Shown: piece by piece, positions 24,794 to 34,865 of the stretch
How positions within the stretch are numbered: the first letter of the stretch is position 1
Layout: each line of letters starts with the position of its first letter
Assembly: GCA_023078685.1 (NCBI GenBank)
Contig: JALGAS010000002.1
Coordinates: 7,440,001 to 7,504,000, forward strand
Direction: 5' to 3'
DNA from: Neopestalotiopsis rosae
Lineage: Eukaryota; Ascomycota; Sordariomycetes; Amphisphaeriales; Sporocadaceae
Length of the DNA: 64,000 bases
Notes under the pieces: generated by a model
The model's input: the letters and a program-made list of their open reading frames with translations, nothing else
Database searches by the model: none
Told to the model about the DNA's origin: nothing
Program-made: the position numbers and the translations under genes

Positions 24794-26979
24794 GTTAGTC
24801 ATGTTGGTGACCATGATCAGCACTTCAATGAGTGTCGGCCAGCCCCTGTGATGGTGAATGAGTTGGATAATATTCGCTGTACATACTTGTAGATTGATCA
24901 TGAATACTATGACCGCATTAGTACAATTTCCAATGCTAAACCCGGTGAAGTACCGCATGGGCGATGGTGACAATTTCTTGGGATCATATACGTTGACGGA
25001 GGTTATGTCTAAATATGCACCAAATACCAAGGTAGGTACTCACCCTGAGATGTTTGTGGACCAAGCTTCTTTGGGCCTGACTGCGGACCGTATCCTACTG
25101 TATAGAGGTATTGCTGTTTGGTAGCGGTTTCGCGCGATGAATATTAGCGCACAGGCACAAGCTTTGTTCACGAGCGATAGTGACTGCCAGGACAGAGTCC
25201 ATGGATTTCACCGCGCTGTCGCGCAATACTGTAACTTTTGGGGCGCAGCCAAGTGAGCCTGCATGTTGGTATTGCCAATCGAGTCATTGTCCGAGGTGAA
25301 TACACTTAAAGGGGCAGAGCTTCATGGCCCAGTCAAAGGAGTATGCGAAGTAGCTAGGTGTGCTTCTTGATGGATCAGACATTTCAAGGCTTGCGATTCG
25401 ACCAATGCAACAAGCAGCGTAGTAACCTGGACTATGTTCTCTCGTTGACTTGCACGCTCTGATGTTTCAGTCAAGCCAGAAACGATGTGCGAATTGAAGT
25501 ACATCGTACAAGTTGTTGGACAAGATAAGCACAGCGAGAGCCGATAACTAAACGCCTGTGATTCAATGATCAGTACACAGTACTCGGTACCGACCTTACT
25601 TACCTTACCGCACACTAATCATTTCACCATCGTATTCACCACTGGAGCGCCAGAACTCAACATGCAGCAGACTCTGCACTCATTTCAATTGCCGTATTCG
25701 ACACGAAGTAACTGGGGCATATGTTACGCAACGACAAACAGCGAGCACAAAATGTATCACAATCATTAGATCATCTTGTGGAGAGTGCCGGGGGATCAGT
25801 TTGTCAGACACTCCTGTAGACAAGCGGCGCAGCACGCACAACAGCGCCAGAAATAGATGTGCGAGTCGCGGCGGATTGAGGATTGTCGGAGTTTCGAGAG
25901 CATTTCAAATGGAGCGAATATTCCTAACTAGCTACACACGGTAAGCAACTACATACACTTGTGCTCTGGAATATACTTTCGCTTTTGGTATGTAGCTCAA
26001 TTGCACCATGAAAATGGTGTGGGTTTGGTTATCAGAAAAGACACTAAATAGTAATCAACCAAAGGTCCTCCTCCTCCCACGTTACTACTTCATCCTGACC
26101 GTTTGATGCTCGGCAGGTGTCTTCCTCCCTGCAATCCACCGTAACCTAGAAGTGATTGGCATAAGGGTCAACCACGTGGAGAGAACTGTCAGTCTGCTGT
26201 CGCCTCGGCTTATGGAGAAAAGAAAAAAGGGTTCTCTCGTAAGAATGTTCTTCTACACTAGGTTGGTCTGGTGTCGCTGACATCGTAAAAGCTCACGACC
26301 AGTTCCTTCGGGTGGGCGCAGCTAAAGGGGAGCAACCCCATCATACCTCGTACCCCGGAAATGGCAGAGCTTATAAGCCTTAGGGTAACGCAGCTAGGCA
26401 TAGCGAGGTAAGAAATGCAGCACATCCTGTCTCCACCCAATCCACAGATTTAGCTGGCCGTCAGCTGTCCGGACCCTGGGCCCCCTCCGATTCCACCAAA
26501 CCAGGCACCGCTGGGGCTTCGACGTCTTGGCAGACACCAAAATGGGATACATGCCATCTGGGTTTGCAGGAAGGATGATTCCTGCAAAGGATAATCGTAG
26601 GACTTGAACCTGGCACTGGAATGTCCAGGCATCCTCTGTTGTACAATGATATGGTCCGGGGTCGTGCTTGTGCAAGCGATGACGATGTACTGATGACTTA
26701 TAAGTTTGTTGGTAGCCCGTTGCCAACGCTCCGAAGCATCCGTCTGACTACATTCACCGTCTTACCTTCCTCAATTACCGTGACGTTAAGCAAATCTTAT
26801 TTGCCCAAACACGACCACCCCAGCTTCACTAACTATCATCCTTCTTCAGCGTCCTTCATAACTGTAGAAGCTCTCCTTGATCTTGACATCTATCAAACGT
26901 TCAATAATCCAACTCGAGAGTCGACGACAAACAAACGGGAACGTTAAAGGAGGCACAAACTCAAAAGGAGATTTTCGCA
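24794..26979. other. Intergenic region (2.2 kb)
   Basis: No supported gene. Several overlapping short frames on the minus strand at 26,394-26,726 look protein-like in composition but lack a recognisable domain. The last 250 bases are CT- and CAAAC-rich, a good leader for the three-TM gene. Confidence 0.45.
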
Positions 26980-27591
26980 ATGGGGCGTCATTCCCAACAT
27001 ACCAGCCTGGAAACAGGACCTCAATTGATGCAACAATACCAACGGCTTGCAATGGCAGGACAGATACTCCTATGGACCACGGGATTCAGCCTCTTATTGT
27101 CAGTAATTATGGTGGCTTTTATGTATATGAGGCGCAAGAAAATTTCCGAGGTATGATACTCAGCTTGGGGCAATGCATTGCTGGGGTTGAGAACTGACAT
27201 ATACTACTAGACAAGAGTCTGGCCTCAGCGTGAGCTTATAGTCTCCCTGCTGGCGAACTCTCTGCTCTCATTAGGCAGCACAATATTCTTTGCCTTCAAC
27301 CACTACGTCGATAGGCATTGCGAAAGGCTCGTTCGACAAGGTACTGGACTTGAGCCCAGTCATCCTATCTATGGCACTGCAGGCCATGACGAGTCGCACC
27401 CATTTGGACAGGGAATTTGGTTAACCCGTGAAGAATTGCATCCCGACCCGTGGCAATTGTCGAGTTTTCTCATCTTTATTCTCTCTGTCATGTTGCTACT
27501 ATCAGCTTGGATGGACTCGAGGGATGATACTATTCCACTACATGCATCCAACAAGCAGAGGTTTGGCGCAAAGGGGCAAATATATCTGTGA
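26980..27591 (+). CDS. Small three-TM membrane protein, unknown function
   Basis: I do not recognise this family. Two exons (26980-27150, 57 codons; 27211-27591, 127 codons including stop) join across a 60-bp intron with a GTATGA donor, a CTGAC branch site about 18 bases before the acceptor, and a CTACTAG acceptor, giving 183 aa in one frame. Three hydrophobic segments are clear: about residues 28-49 (QILLWTTGFSLLLSVIMVAF), 64-83 (IVSLLANSLLSLGSTIFFAF) and 141-160 (LSSFLIFILSVMLLLSAW). Between the second and third is a His/Pro/Gly-rich loop with two cysteine/histidine positions. Each exon is too short to stand out as an open frame, so it is easily missed. A possible further donor (GTGAGA) overlaps the stop, so a longer C-terminus cannot be excluded. 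It lies just upstream of the aldolase gene, same strand. Confidence 0.72.
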
Positions 27592-28300
27592 GAATAATTC
27601 AGCATATACCGACAAAGTTTTTGACGTTTCCGAGAACAACGATGCTCGACGGCCAAAGCCTAAAAATTGGAGCTATCCATTGCAGTTCACGGATCTTGAC
27701 CCGCTCCTCCACATTAGGCCCTGTTGATACATGAGATCAGCATCTCAAAGGAATCTAGAGTGAATGATCTCCTCGAAATGATATTTCTCCCAATGCAATA
27801 AATCGCGTCGGAAACTCTGGAGCAAGGAAAGACTGGCTTCAAGGTTGGCGACCTACAGAAAATTGGCCCGATTGAGTCTAGCTTCTCTTTCTTACGACCA
27901 AAGCTGTCGGTACGACTCCATCCTAAGTCACGGCTATAATGCTCGGTTACGTCGGATATTCAATCAAGTCGGTCTATTTCCGCCCGCACTTCCATAGAGG
28001 CATTCCCCAACAGTGCGCAGTCGGATAACCTAGACGCTGGGCCGTCTTGGGTATTCCACGCCAAATAAGCTTGCTGCTTGCACACTTACCCGTCATAGGA
28101 TGTCAGTTTCCGGGCCATGCGACCCTACAGCAACAGCCAGAGACCGGAAATAAGGCAAGATAATATTTAAGGGAGGGAACACTTCGTCGTGATGGGAATG
28201 TATACTCAATCCACTCATCCTGTGGTCTTGCCTTACTGTCAGGAAGAGAAGCTTCTCCCCCCAAACTCAAATTCGCATCGACCACATACAAGTTTTCGAT
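27592..28300. promoter_or_regulatory. Upstream region of the class II aldolase gene
   Basis: About 700 bp with no gene seen. A TATA-like AAGATAATATTTAAG lies near 28,157-28,171, about 135 bp before the aldolase ATG, followed by a normal CT/CA-rich leader. Confidence 0.4.
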
Positions 28301-29248
28301 ATGGCCCCCTCTGCAATTGCAAACACGAATAATACTACCAGCAAGCATGGCGAAGAAATGAACATCTTCAAAATGAAGGGTGCCGATACGGCTAACCTTG
28401 CTGTGGGCGCAGCCAACGGCAAAAGCACAATCCCAACTTTGCCGGATTTCAAGTCAAAAGAGGAAGAACGAAAGTACCATAAGGAACATCTGGTAGCTGC
28501 ATTTCGAGTGTTTGCTGCAAACGGATTCGACGAGGGACTGAGCGGTCACATGTCACTGAGAGATCCAGTCAACCCAAATACATTTTGGATCAACCCGTGA
28601 GTAGGTTTGCCAGTGATTATTTGATGCACTGGCTAATATCTTTTTCAAAGTTACACCATGCATTTCGCAGACATCAACGTCTCCGACTTGGTATGCGTCA
28701 CAGAAGAGGCAGAGATTGTCCATGGTATCCACTCCGTGAATGCTGCTGGATTTGCCATTCACTCTGAGATTCATAAAGCACATCCGTGGATCAATGCCGT
28801 GTGTCATGCTCACTCCACGGCCGGTAAGGCCTACAGTACTTTCGGAAAACCACTTCCGCCCTTGACGCAAGACTCGCTCAAGTTTTACGGCCGACACAGC
28901 ATCCTACACGAATATGGCGGACCTGTGCTGTCTACGGAGGAGGGGCAGGCGATTGCTGGAGTGATAAATGACGACACCAACATGGTCATCCTTCAAAATC
29001 ATGGGCTGCTCTCTATTGGGACCACAATTGATGAGGCCTGCTACTGGTTTTGCTCTTTCGATAAATGCTGTCAAGCTCAGTTGTTAATAGACGCAGCGTC
29101 GCCCTTCAATGGCGGCCCGAAGAGGATAGATGAAGAAATAGCGATCAAGTCCGCAAAGATACTGGGGGCTAGGTCTCGAGGCTGGCTGCACTTCCAGGCA
29201 TACTATACAAACATGGTCAGGAAGACTGGCGGGTCATTCTTGCAATAG
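28301..29248 (+). CDS. Class II aldolase/adducin-family protein
   Basis: 297-aa cytosolic protein from two exons (28301-28596, 28651-29248). The fold is that of fuculose-phosphate aldolase and the adducin head, which catalyse Zn-dependent retro-aldol or related reactions. The Zn ligands are visible: His151 and His153 in VCHAHSTAGKAY and His216 in LQNHGLLSIG. A conserved SGHMSLRDP segment (about 85-93) binds the substrate end in relatives, and a TFWINP strand follows. The N-terminal 55 residues are polar and variable. Fungal homologues are common and often annotated as meiotically up-regulated gene 14-type proteins; the substrate is unknown. It is followed convergently by a flavoprotein gene about 615 bp away and may belong to a small enzyme group with that gene and the HD hydratase. 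Confidence 0.9.
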
Positions 29249-29863
29249 ACCCATAGCATATTCAATTTCAGTGTGAGCCTATGAAACGCAAAGTCACGGA
29301 TTCCAGCCTTGTGGGATGAACGGCGTTTTCTCTTCATTTCCTTTTCAGGCGAGACGATCACAAGCTTTTGTGATTTAAAGAGGCATCTTGCGAAATGCTG
29401 ATGCTCTCTTGATGTTCTCTTGATGTTTGGCGATGCTTACCCCGTCTTTTGCGTTGGTCTCTTCCCCCTCTCATCTGCTTTCAATTCGTCCCTTGACTTT
29501 CCTTTCTAAGTTCTGTGACTGATGTATCATCGGTGTGATACACTACGGTGTAAATACTGCCGAAGTGCGGGGTCTGAAGCACCGTGAGTCTGTGACATGA
29601 TCGGACGGTGATGGGTCAATTGCATAACAATGTACGTTGCCGACCCTTCACTTGTACGAAAATCTAGTGCTATAAAGACAATAGAAAGACCAAAAGACTC
29701 AGGCAAATTAGAAGCGAGGTGCGGGACGGTCGTCAAGAAGTTTAGATTTATTCTGCTTAGCTAACAATTTCTTCTATTAAACCACCAATGGCCGTGAAAG
29801 CCGGGTTTTGTAGAAAACCTGTCGTTTCGGCGATGGTGAAAATTTAGATTTTCCACAAGACCA
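29249..29863. terminator. Convergent 3' region between aldolase and flavoprotein genes
   Basis: Holds the two converging 3' ends. No gene, repeat or clear poly(A) signal identified apart from T-rich and CTCTTGATGTT repeats near 29,403-29,427. Confidence 0.35.
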
Positions 29864-31528
29864 TCACTTATGAGGTCTGATCGATTGAGGATTAGCAAAG
29901 ACATTTGTGGGGTCAATGCGATCCTTGATAGCCCGGATACGTGTGTACAAGGCCAGACCATAATACATGTTCTGTGCTGTTGCTCTGTCATAGTCGGAGT
30001 CGACATAGGGAAGGTATGCGCTGAAAGTGCTCAGCTTACTGGTCAAGGCTTGATTCAGTGACCGAAGGAATATGATACTGCCCGCAAAGTTAGCACTAGT
30101 GCGATGATGTTGAAATTACTAAATGCTTTTTTACCCGTCTTCAGGAAACTGCTCATCGTTTCCCACGTACGCCTGATGCTGCGCAACCCACATGGAACCA
30201 CGATCCCGGTAAGCGGCAGAAGAGTCGTTCATGTTGATCATACTTCCGGCACCTCCATAGAGGTCTAAGATGGCATACCATCCGAAGCTCTTCTGTTCTT
30301 GTCCCACCGTGGCAATAAAATCCATGTACGTGCGAATGCTGTCCCGGGGAGTGCCCGGCTCGGGAATGGCGACACTCTTTGCGTAAAAATTGCTTTGCTC
30401 GTTGTATGTTTCAGCAACCTCCAGATCATCTCCCGCCAGGTTCTTGAGAGCTTCGATCCAACTCAGCTCTTTGGAGTTGACCTTTACAGACTGGAGGATG
30501 CCGCTCATCAGGCGAGGAGCTATGGTATATTGGAACATCTCCTCAGAGCCAATGTATATGCCAGCCACATGGAACCACGAACCTGGCCCAAGGACGACGC
30601 CGAACGATGTGTTACCGCTGAAGACAGAAGCGTCGTGGGCCAATTCTTGCAGGTGCATAAAGGCGTCTGTAGCTTTATCAATATCTACGACAGGTGCAAT
30701 CGAAGCCAAATCAAGCTCCCACCTGACGATCCTGGCGGGAGCTGGCTGGGTTTGGAGATAGAAGTTGACAGCAATGCCAATCATATCTGCAGCCCCTCTC
30801 ATTGCCTGATAGAGTGGTTAGAACAGTACTATTGCGAGGTATAGGTAAGAAGTCTCCGGTGGACATGCAGAGCCATATCAGCAAAATACCCAAATATACT
30901 CTTCACTTACATCGAAAACCTCGGTGTAGTGGTGTGAATTCGCATGTACACACCTACCGTCAGCAAGAACCACATCTAGAGCGACCACCTGGTCCATAGC
31001 TAGGCCCCAGGCCCTCGAGAAGTGACCATAGCCACCATGAGTGTAGTGGCCACCGATACCAACAGCAGAGCAAGTCCCGTGGGCAAGGGCGCGCTGACCC
31101 TGTTCCCAAACAGCTAGGCCGAGAGGGCCGAGCCGAGTACCGCCGCCGACCTTGGCGATGCCAGAAGCCTTATCGACCAACACATGTCGAAAGTGGCGCA
31201 TGTGAATAACCATGGAGCCGTCCGCACCTCCATTGCTAAAGCTTGCGTAGCTGTGGCCACCACACTTGGCCTGAACCTGAACACCATGAGCGGATGCGCC
31301 CACAACTGCGTCTGAAATGTGTTGAATCGATTCAGGGAGAATTATTACGAGAGGCTCATAATGAAGGCGCTGATTGTAGGTTTGCGCATAAGTCTGCCAT
31401 GCGGATTCATCTCGTCGAATGAACGGGACAGCCTTACGTTTGAGAAAGTCGAAAAGTTGATTGAAAGAGGAATTCTCTTCGATTAGCCGTGATTGATGCA
31501 AATATTGAGGATGGTCGTTGTTAGCCAT
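29864..31528 (-). CDS. FAD-linked oxidoreductase, berberine-bridge-enzyme type
   Basis: 500-aa flavoprotein oxidase from three exons (complement of 29864-30077, 30135-30805, 30911-31528). The PCMH-type FAD domain is followed by a substrate domain and the BBE C-terminal motif (ID-P-TNVFANPQSI). Two covalent flavin anchors of bicovalent family members are present: His92 in CGGHSYASF and Cys153 in GTCSAVGIGG. Such enzymes oxidise sugars, alkaloid-like amines or polyketide intermediates. Unlike many fungal BBE proteins, the model has no signal peptide. The first ATG begins MANND, and a non-ATG frame extends only a few codons upstream, so the enzyme seems intracellular unless an upstream exon was missed. 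The neighbouring class II aldolase (convergent) and HD hydratase (same strand, 565 bp upstream) suggest a shared pathway. Confidence 0.9.
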
Positions 31529-32093
31529 CAGAACAAGAGTCAAATAGACGTCCGTGAGTCGTGTTCAGGGTCACGAAGGCAAGGGTATATGCAGGTAGCT
31601 ATGCCGACAGTCTCAGAATTGGGTAGGATCGTTGTTGCCTTGAATTGGGTTGGAGTTGTGGGCTCGGATTGCAGGGAAGAGAGCAGAAGTTAATATGAGC
31701 TAGGTACATAGGCCAGTAGGTAGAAAAGCTGATAGGCAGGCGGGAGGTCTTTTGTTGGGAAAGGAATAGTTCTGGAAGGAAGTCGTTGACGGATAGAGAA
31801 CCAATGCGAAATCTTTTCACAGTGAGTTTCCGATGCTCTTTGTTGAGTGTTTAAACAGAAGGAGCTGTGGCCTAGATCTCAGGTTTTAGCGGAGTATTGT
31901 ACGGCAGGAGCACAAATGAACGCCTCAATACTCACGAATGGAATGCTTTTGAAGAGAAGAGGAGAGAAGGTTAGATAGATATTCGCGATTTTCTAACCTT
32001 GGAAACTAAGTCTTTGTTTGCTGCCTGGGTCCTTGATGACGCCAAAATGCCATAAAAACATTGAAAAGCTCTCATAGATTCTATATTCGCCGC
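31529..32093. promoter_or_regulatory. Promoter region of the BBE-type oxidoreductase
   Basis: About 565 bp between the 3' end of the HD hydratase and the start of the flavoprotein, both on the minus strand. No gene seen. A missed 5' exon with a signal peptide could only lie here; I found no good candidate. Confidence 0.4.
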
Positions 32094-32906
32094 CTACTCT
32101 TTGCCCTCGTAAGGTGCCATAAGTTGATTACTCTTAACGCCATTGGGAAAGTCCTCTTCACCAAGATGCGTTGTGTGAGCCCACGGCTTCATTCCATTCT
32201 CTTCGCGAATCGTCTTAGCGAAGCAGTCACTCCACTTCAATCGTGGGAATAGGGATACAACCTCGTCTCTGGTTCGCACGTTGATCAAGTCCGGACGACC
32301 ACCCATGTTGTCGTAGATAGTTGCCAGTTGGATCAATTGACCAAGAAATGTAATCTTCCCCACCGTCCCGAGGTCCTGGTGCCGGATAATGGCTTCAGCC
32401 ACGGCCTCCCGCTGGGGCTGCGGCGAATCGTGGGATCGCAGAAGATCCAACGCCAGGATACCGCCGAACCATTCGAACGAGAGGAGAGTAGAGCGCAGAT
32501 TGTCAGGTGTGGTGCCAATATCGTGCAACAGACAGGTAAGTGCCCATGTTGACGTAGATAGAAGACCCGCTTGCTCTGGGAATTGGTATTTCAGGATACA
32601 ATAACCTAATGTCCGTCAGTACACCGAGCAATCATATGCCATAAAGAACAAATTAAAGTCATTACCAAAGTAGTATACACGCATGGAGTGGTTGTAAGTT
32701 GGTTGGGGAAGGTGTTCTTTGGCGTATGCTTGCACCTTAGCGACGATGGGGTCATCAAAAGGAAAGGGTATTTCATTTGCGGACACTGCTGGTGGTTCAT
32801 TGCGATACGGCTTCTTGCCGAAGATCTCCGACGCATCTACAGGAACAGGTGTCCAGCCATGTTTGGCTATGTCGCTGTGTGGCGCGACGGGCGTTGCTGA
32901 AGTCAT
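32094..32906 (-). CDS. Cyanamide hydratase-like HD-domain protein
   Basis: 250-aa cytosolic metalloenzyme from two exons (complement of 32094-32605 and 32666-32906). It matches Myrothecium cyanamide hydratase and yeast Ddi2/Ddi3, which hydrate cyanamide to urea with a Zn ion held in an HD fold. Metal ligands are visible: His73 in TYNHSMRVYYFG, His108-Asp109 in LTCLLHDIGT, and His156 in AEAIIRHQD. The stretch ITFLGQLIQLATIYDN and the C-terminal KPWAHTTH segment are also conserved. Length agrees with the family (about 225-250 aa). Many fungal members sit in metabolic clusters and need not use cyanamide; small nitriles, isocyanides or other substrates are possible. It lies upstream of the BBE-type gene on the same strand. 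Confidence 0.9.
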
Positions 32907-33554
32907 TATCTCGTGTCTCGACAATAATTGACAGGTTCATTATCGAGCTATTGCAGAAGAAAAGGTGTTCTATTGACTATGGTTATAACGGACTCATATA
33001 CCAATGTCCCTTTTTGAGATTCGGCGTCTGCTCATTGATTGAAGAATGACGACACTGCTTCGTCCAAGCCACCTTGCAACCCCGAACTTAGTTGAGGGGT
33101 GTAATTCTGCGCAACTCTTAGCGCAAAATACATGGTGGCACCGCATACCAAATGTTTTGTTGTGAAATCATTTGTGTATGCTACGGTGTAATACAGCATT
33201 AGCTGTACCTACGTGGGTAGTTTGCATTTCCGGCTTATTATATATGGCCGCGGGGTCTGCTGCATGTGCCGCTGACAAATACGTCCTGAAGAGCCTCTGG
33301 ACTAATACGTTTTCAAATGCCGAGTATCTTGCCTAAGGCTGTGATGACTCAGACACATCGTGTGCAACCATATCCTTCGGGACGCGCGGCTGTAGGTGGT
33401 AGACACACATCTCGAAAGCTAGGCTTTGTGATTGTGCTCCGAAGCCCAACGCAAATGGTAGATAATGCGCGTAGAATAACTCCATTTGGGTCCATCGCTC
33501 AAAACCTACCGATATCTGTCAGTATTTTTGTCAAATGCAGGCGTCCGGAAAATC
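32907..33554. other. Intergenic region between HD hydratase and AP-2 mu
   Basis: About 650 bp with the HD-hydratase promoter at its left and the AP-2 mu 3' end at its right. No gene or repeat seen. Confidence 0.4.
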
Positions 33555-34865
33555 TTACCGGATCTCATAGGATCCTGCCCTTGTCATATACCTGACCCAT
33601 TTTACGCTGGAGTAATTACTCTTCTCAAATACCTTCAGATATCGGACGAGAAGTCCCGAACTCGTGAACATCAGGAGACTGAAGTTCATGCTGAGAGGGG
33701 GACGCGACCAGGCCTTTTGGTTCGTCATGCTTGTGAGCTCCGCCTCGGCACTTAGCACAAACTCGCTCTGTCCGCTGAACCGACCAATTTTCCATATAAT
33801 CACGTTCTCACTTGGCTCATATTTGGCCTTTCCTTGCGTGCACCTCTCCGTGATACGTGCAGTGTTCAAGGGCGTCGGGATTTTAACAACGACGTTGGTG
33901 GCGAATAATTTGCTGCCGAAGTTGGCCTTTACACCGATGCTGTATTCGACCTTGGTCTTTCCCACCTCGTTGACAATAGCGTGGACCTTGAAAGGCAGGT
34001 TGACATTCTCGGTCGCTCGATAACGCATGAGCTCGAACTCGCCATCTGGGGGAATGAAGGATATGATACGGTCCGAGTCGAATTTGCCAAGCTTGACGCA
34101 CTGATGGAACTGACAATCTTCCAATGTGACACTTCCCGCAGCTGCCTTGGTTGCTTTGGTTCCTAGCCGGTTGCCGCTTGGGAGAGACTGCAAGCCATCG
34201 TGGTCGAGTAGAAGGCGGTCGTTCAATCCAAACTTGCATTCTGGGGTTCCGGAGAGGTATGCGCGCATAATGATTTGGCCGGTGACATCAGCGCGGAGGA
34301 CAGTTCCTGTTGCCGACATGAGTAGATTGACGTCCTCGATGACATCAACAAATGCCTCGTTTTTTCGGTATTTGACGTCTGCTTTGCGCCAGGACAAGGC
34401 ACCAGTGGCTTGCATGGTAATCTTGGCCGAATCTTCTGGGGCTCTCTGGGACATGACGCCCTCGGTGGTGATGTACATTTTCAGAGTGTCGGTCTCGGTG
34501 TTCTGAGGGTACCCGAAGTCGATGATCTCGTCCAGGAGCTCATAAACAAGCACGAAGTTGTTCTTGACGGCCTCCTCATCGAACTTGCCAAAATAGCCCC
34601 TGCCTAGCTGGACAAGTCGGTAGAGGAACTCAAAGACGAGCGCGGCATTGGCATTGCTTTTGGTGATGGCCACGAGATATATGTTTTCATGTTTTACATG
34701 GCTGAAGGTCGTACTACCCAGCGTGAGAATCGGTGATCGTACTTGAGGATTCGATATGACTTGGATGCGAAAGACGTCGGCGAGTCGCGGTCGGCAATCG
34801 TTTCTGAACGCGCGGAAGATGAGGTTCTCGCCTTTTTGATTAAAGATCAGAATGCCGGACAACAT
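33555..34865 (-). CDS. apm4: AP-2 complex subunit mu (clathrin adaptor medium chain)
   Basis: Intronless 436-aa protein, the normal length of mu2. It is the medium chain of the AP-2 adaptor, which links clathrin to cargo and PI(4,5)P2 at the plasma membrane during endocytosis. Residues 1-140 form the longin-like domain, opening with the invariant MLSGILIFNQKGE and containing NFVLVYELLDEIIDFGYPQ. The mu homology domain begins near residue 170 (SWRKADVKYRKNEAFVDVIE) and ends with KWVRYMTRAGSYEIR at the C-terminus. The PPLSMNF and GLLVRYLKV strands that recognise Tyr-based sorting signals are present. The absence of any intron is slightly unusual beside its neighbours, but the frame is intact from start to stop. 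Identity as mu2 rather than mu1 rests on the start and the EGVMSQRAP linker; confidence is high. Confidence 0.93.
   Translation of the reverse strand: MLSGILIFNQKGENLIFRAFRNDCRPRLADVFRIQVISNPQVRSPILTLGSTTFSHVKHENIYLVAITKSNANAALVFEFLYRLVQLGRGYFGKFDEEAVKNNFVLVYELLDEIIDFGYPQNTETDTLKMYITTEGVMSQRAPEDSAKITMQATGALSWRKADVKYRKNEAFVDVIEDVNLLMSATGTVLRADVTGQIIMRAYLSGTPECKFGLNDRLLLDHDGLQSLPSGNRLGTKATKAAAGSVTLEDCQFHQCVKLGKFDSDRIISFIPPDGEFELMRYRATENVNLPFKVHAIVNEVGKTKVEYSIGVKANFGSKLFATNVVVKIPTPLNTARITERCTQGKAKYEPSENVIIWKIGRFSGQSEFVLSAEAELTSMTNQKAWSRPPLSMNFSLLMFTSSGLLVRYLKVFEKSNYSSVKWVRYMTRAGSYEIR

Noticed and set aside
24404..25030. 208-codon minus-strand frame
   Set aside because: Antisense to LPMO exon 3; the LPMO reading is certain.
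26595..26625. T-arm-like string suggesting a tRNA (reverse strand GGTTCAAGTCC)
   Set aside because: The flanking bases do not form a 5-bp T stem and no anticodon or acceptor arm could be built.
30299..30844. 181-codon plus-strand frame
   Set aside because: Antisense to the BBE-type oxidoreductase.
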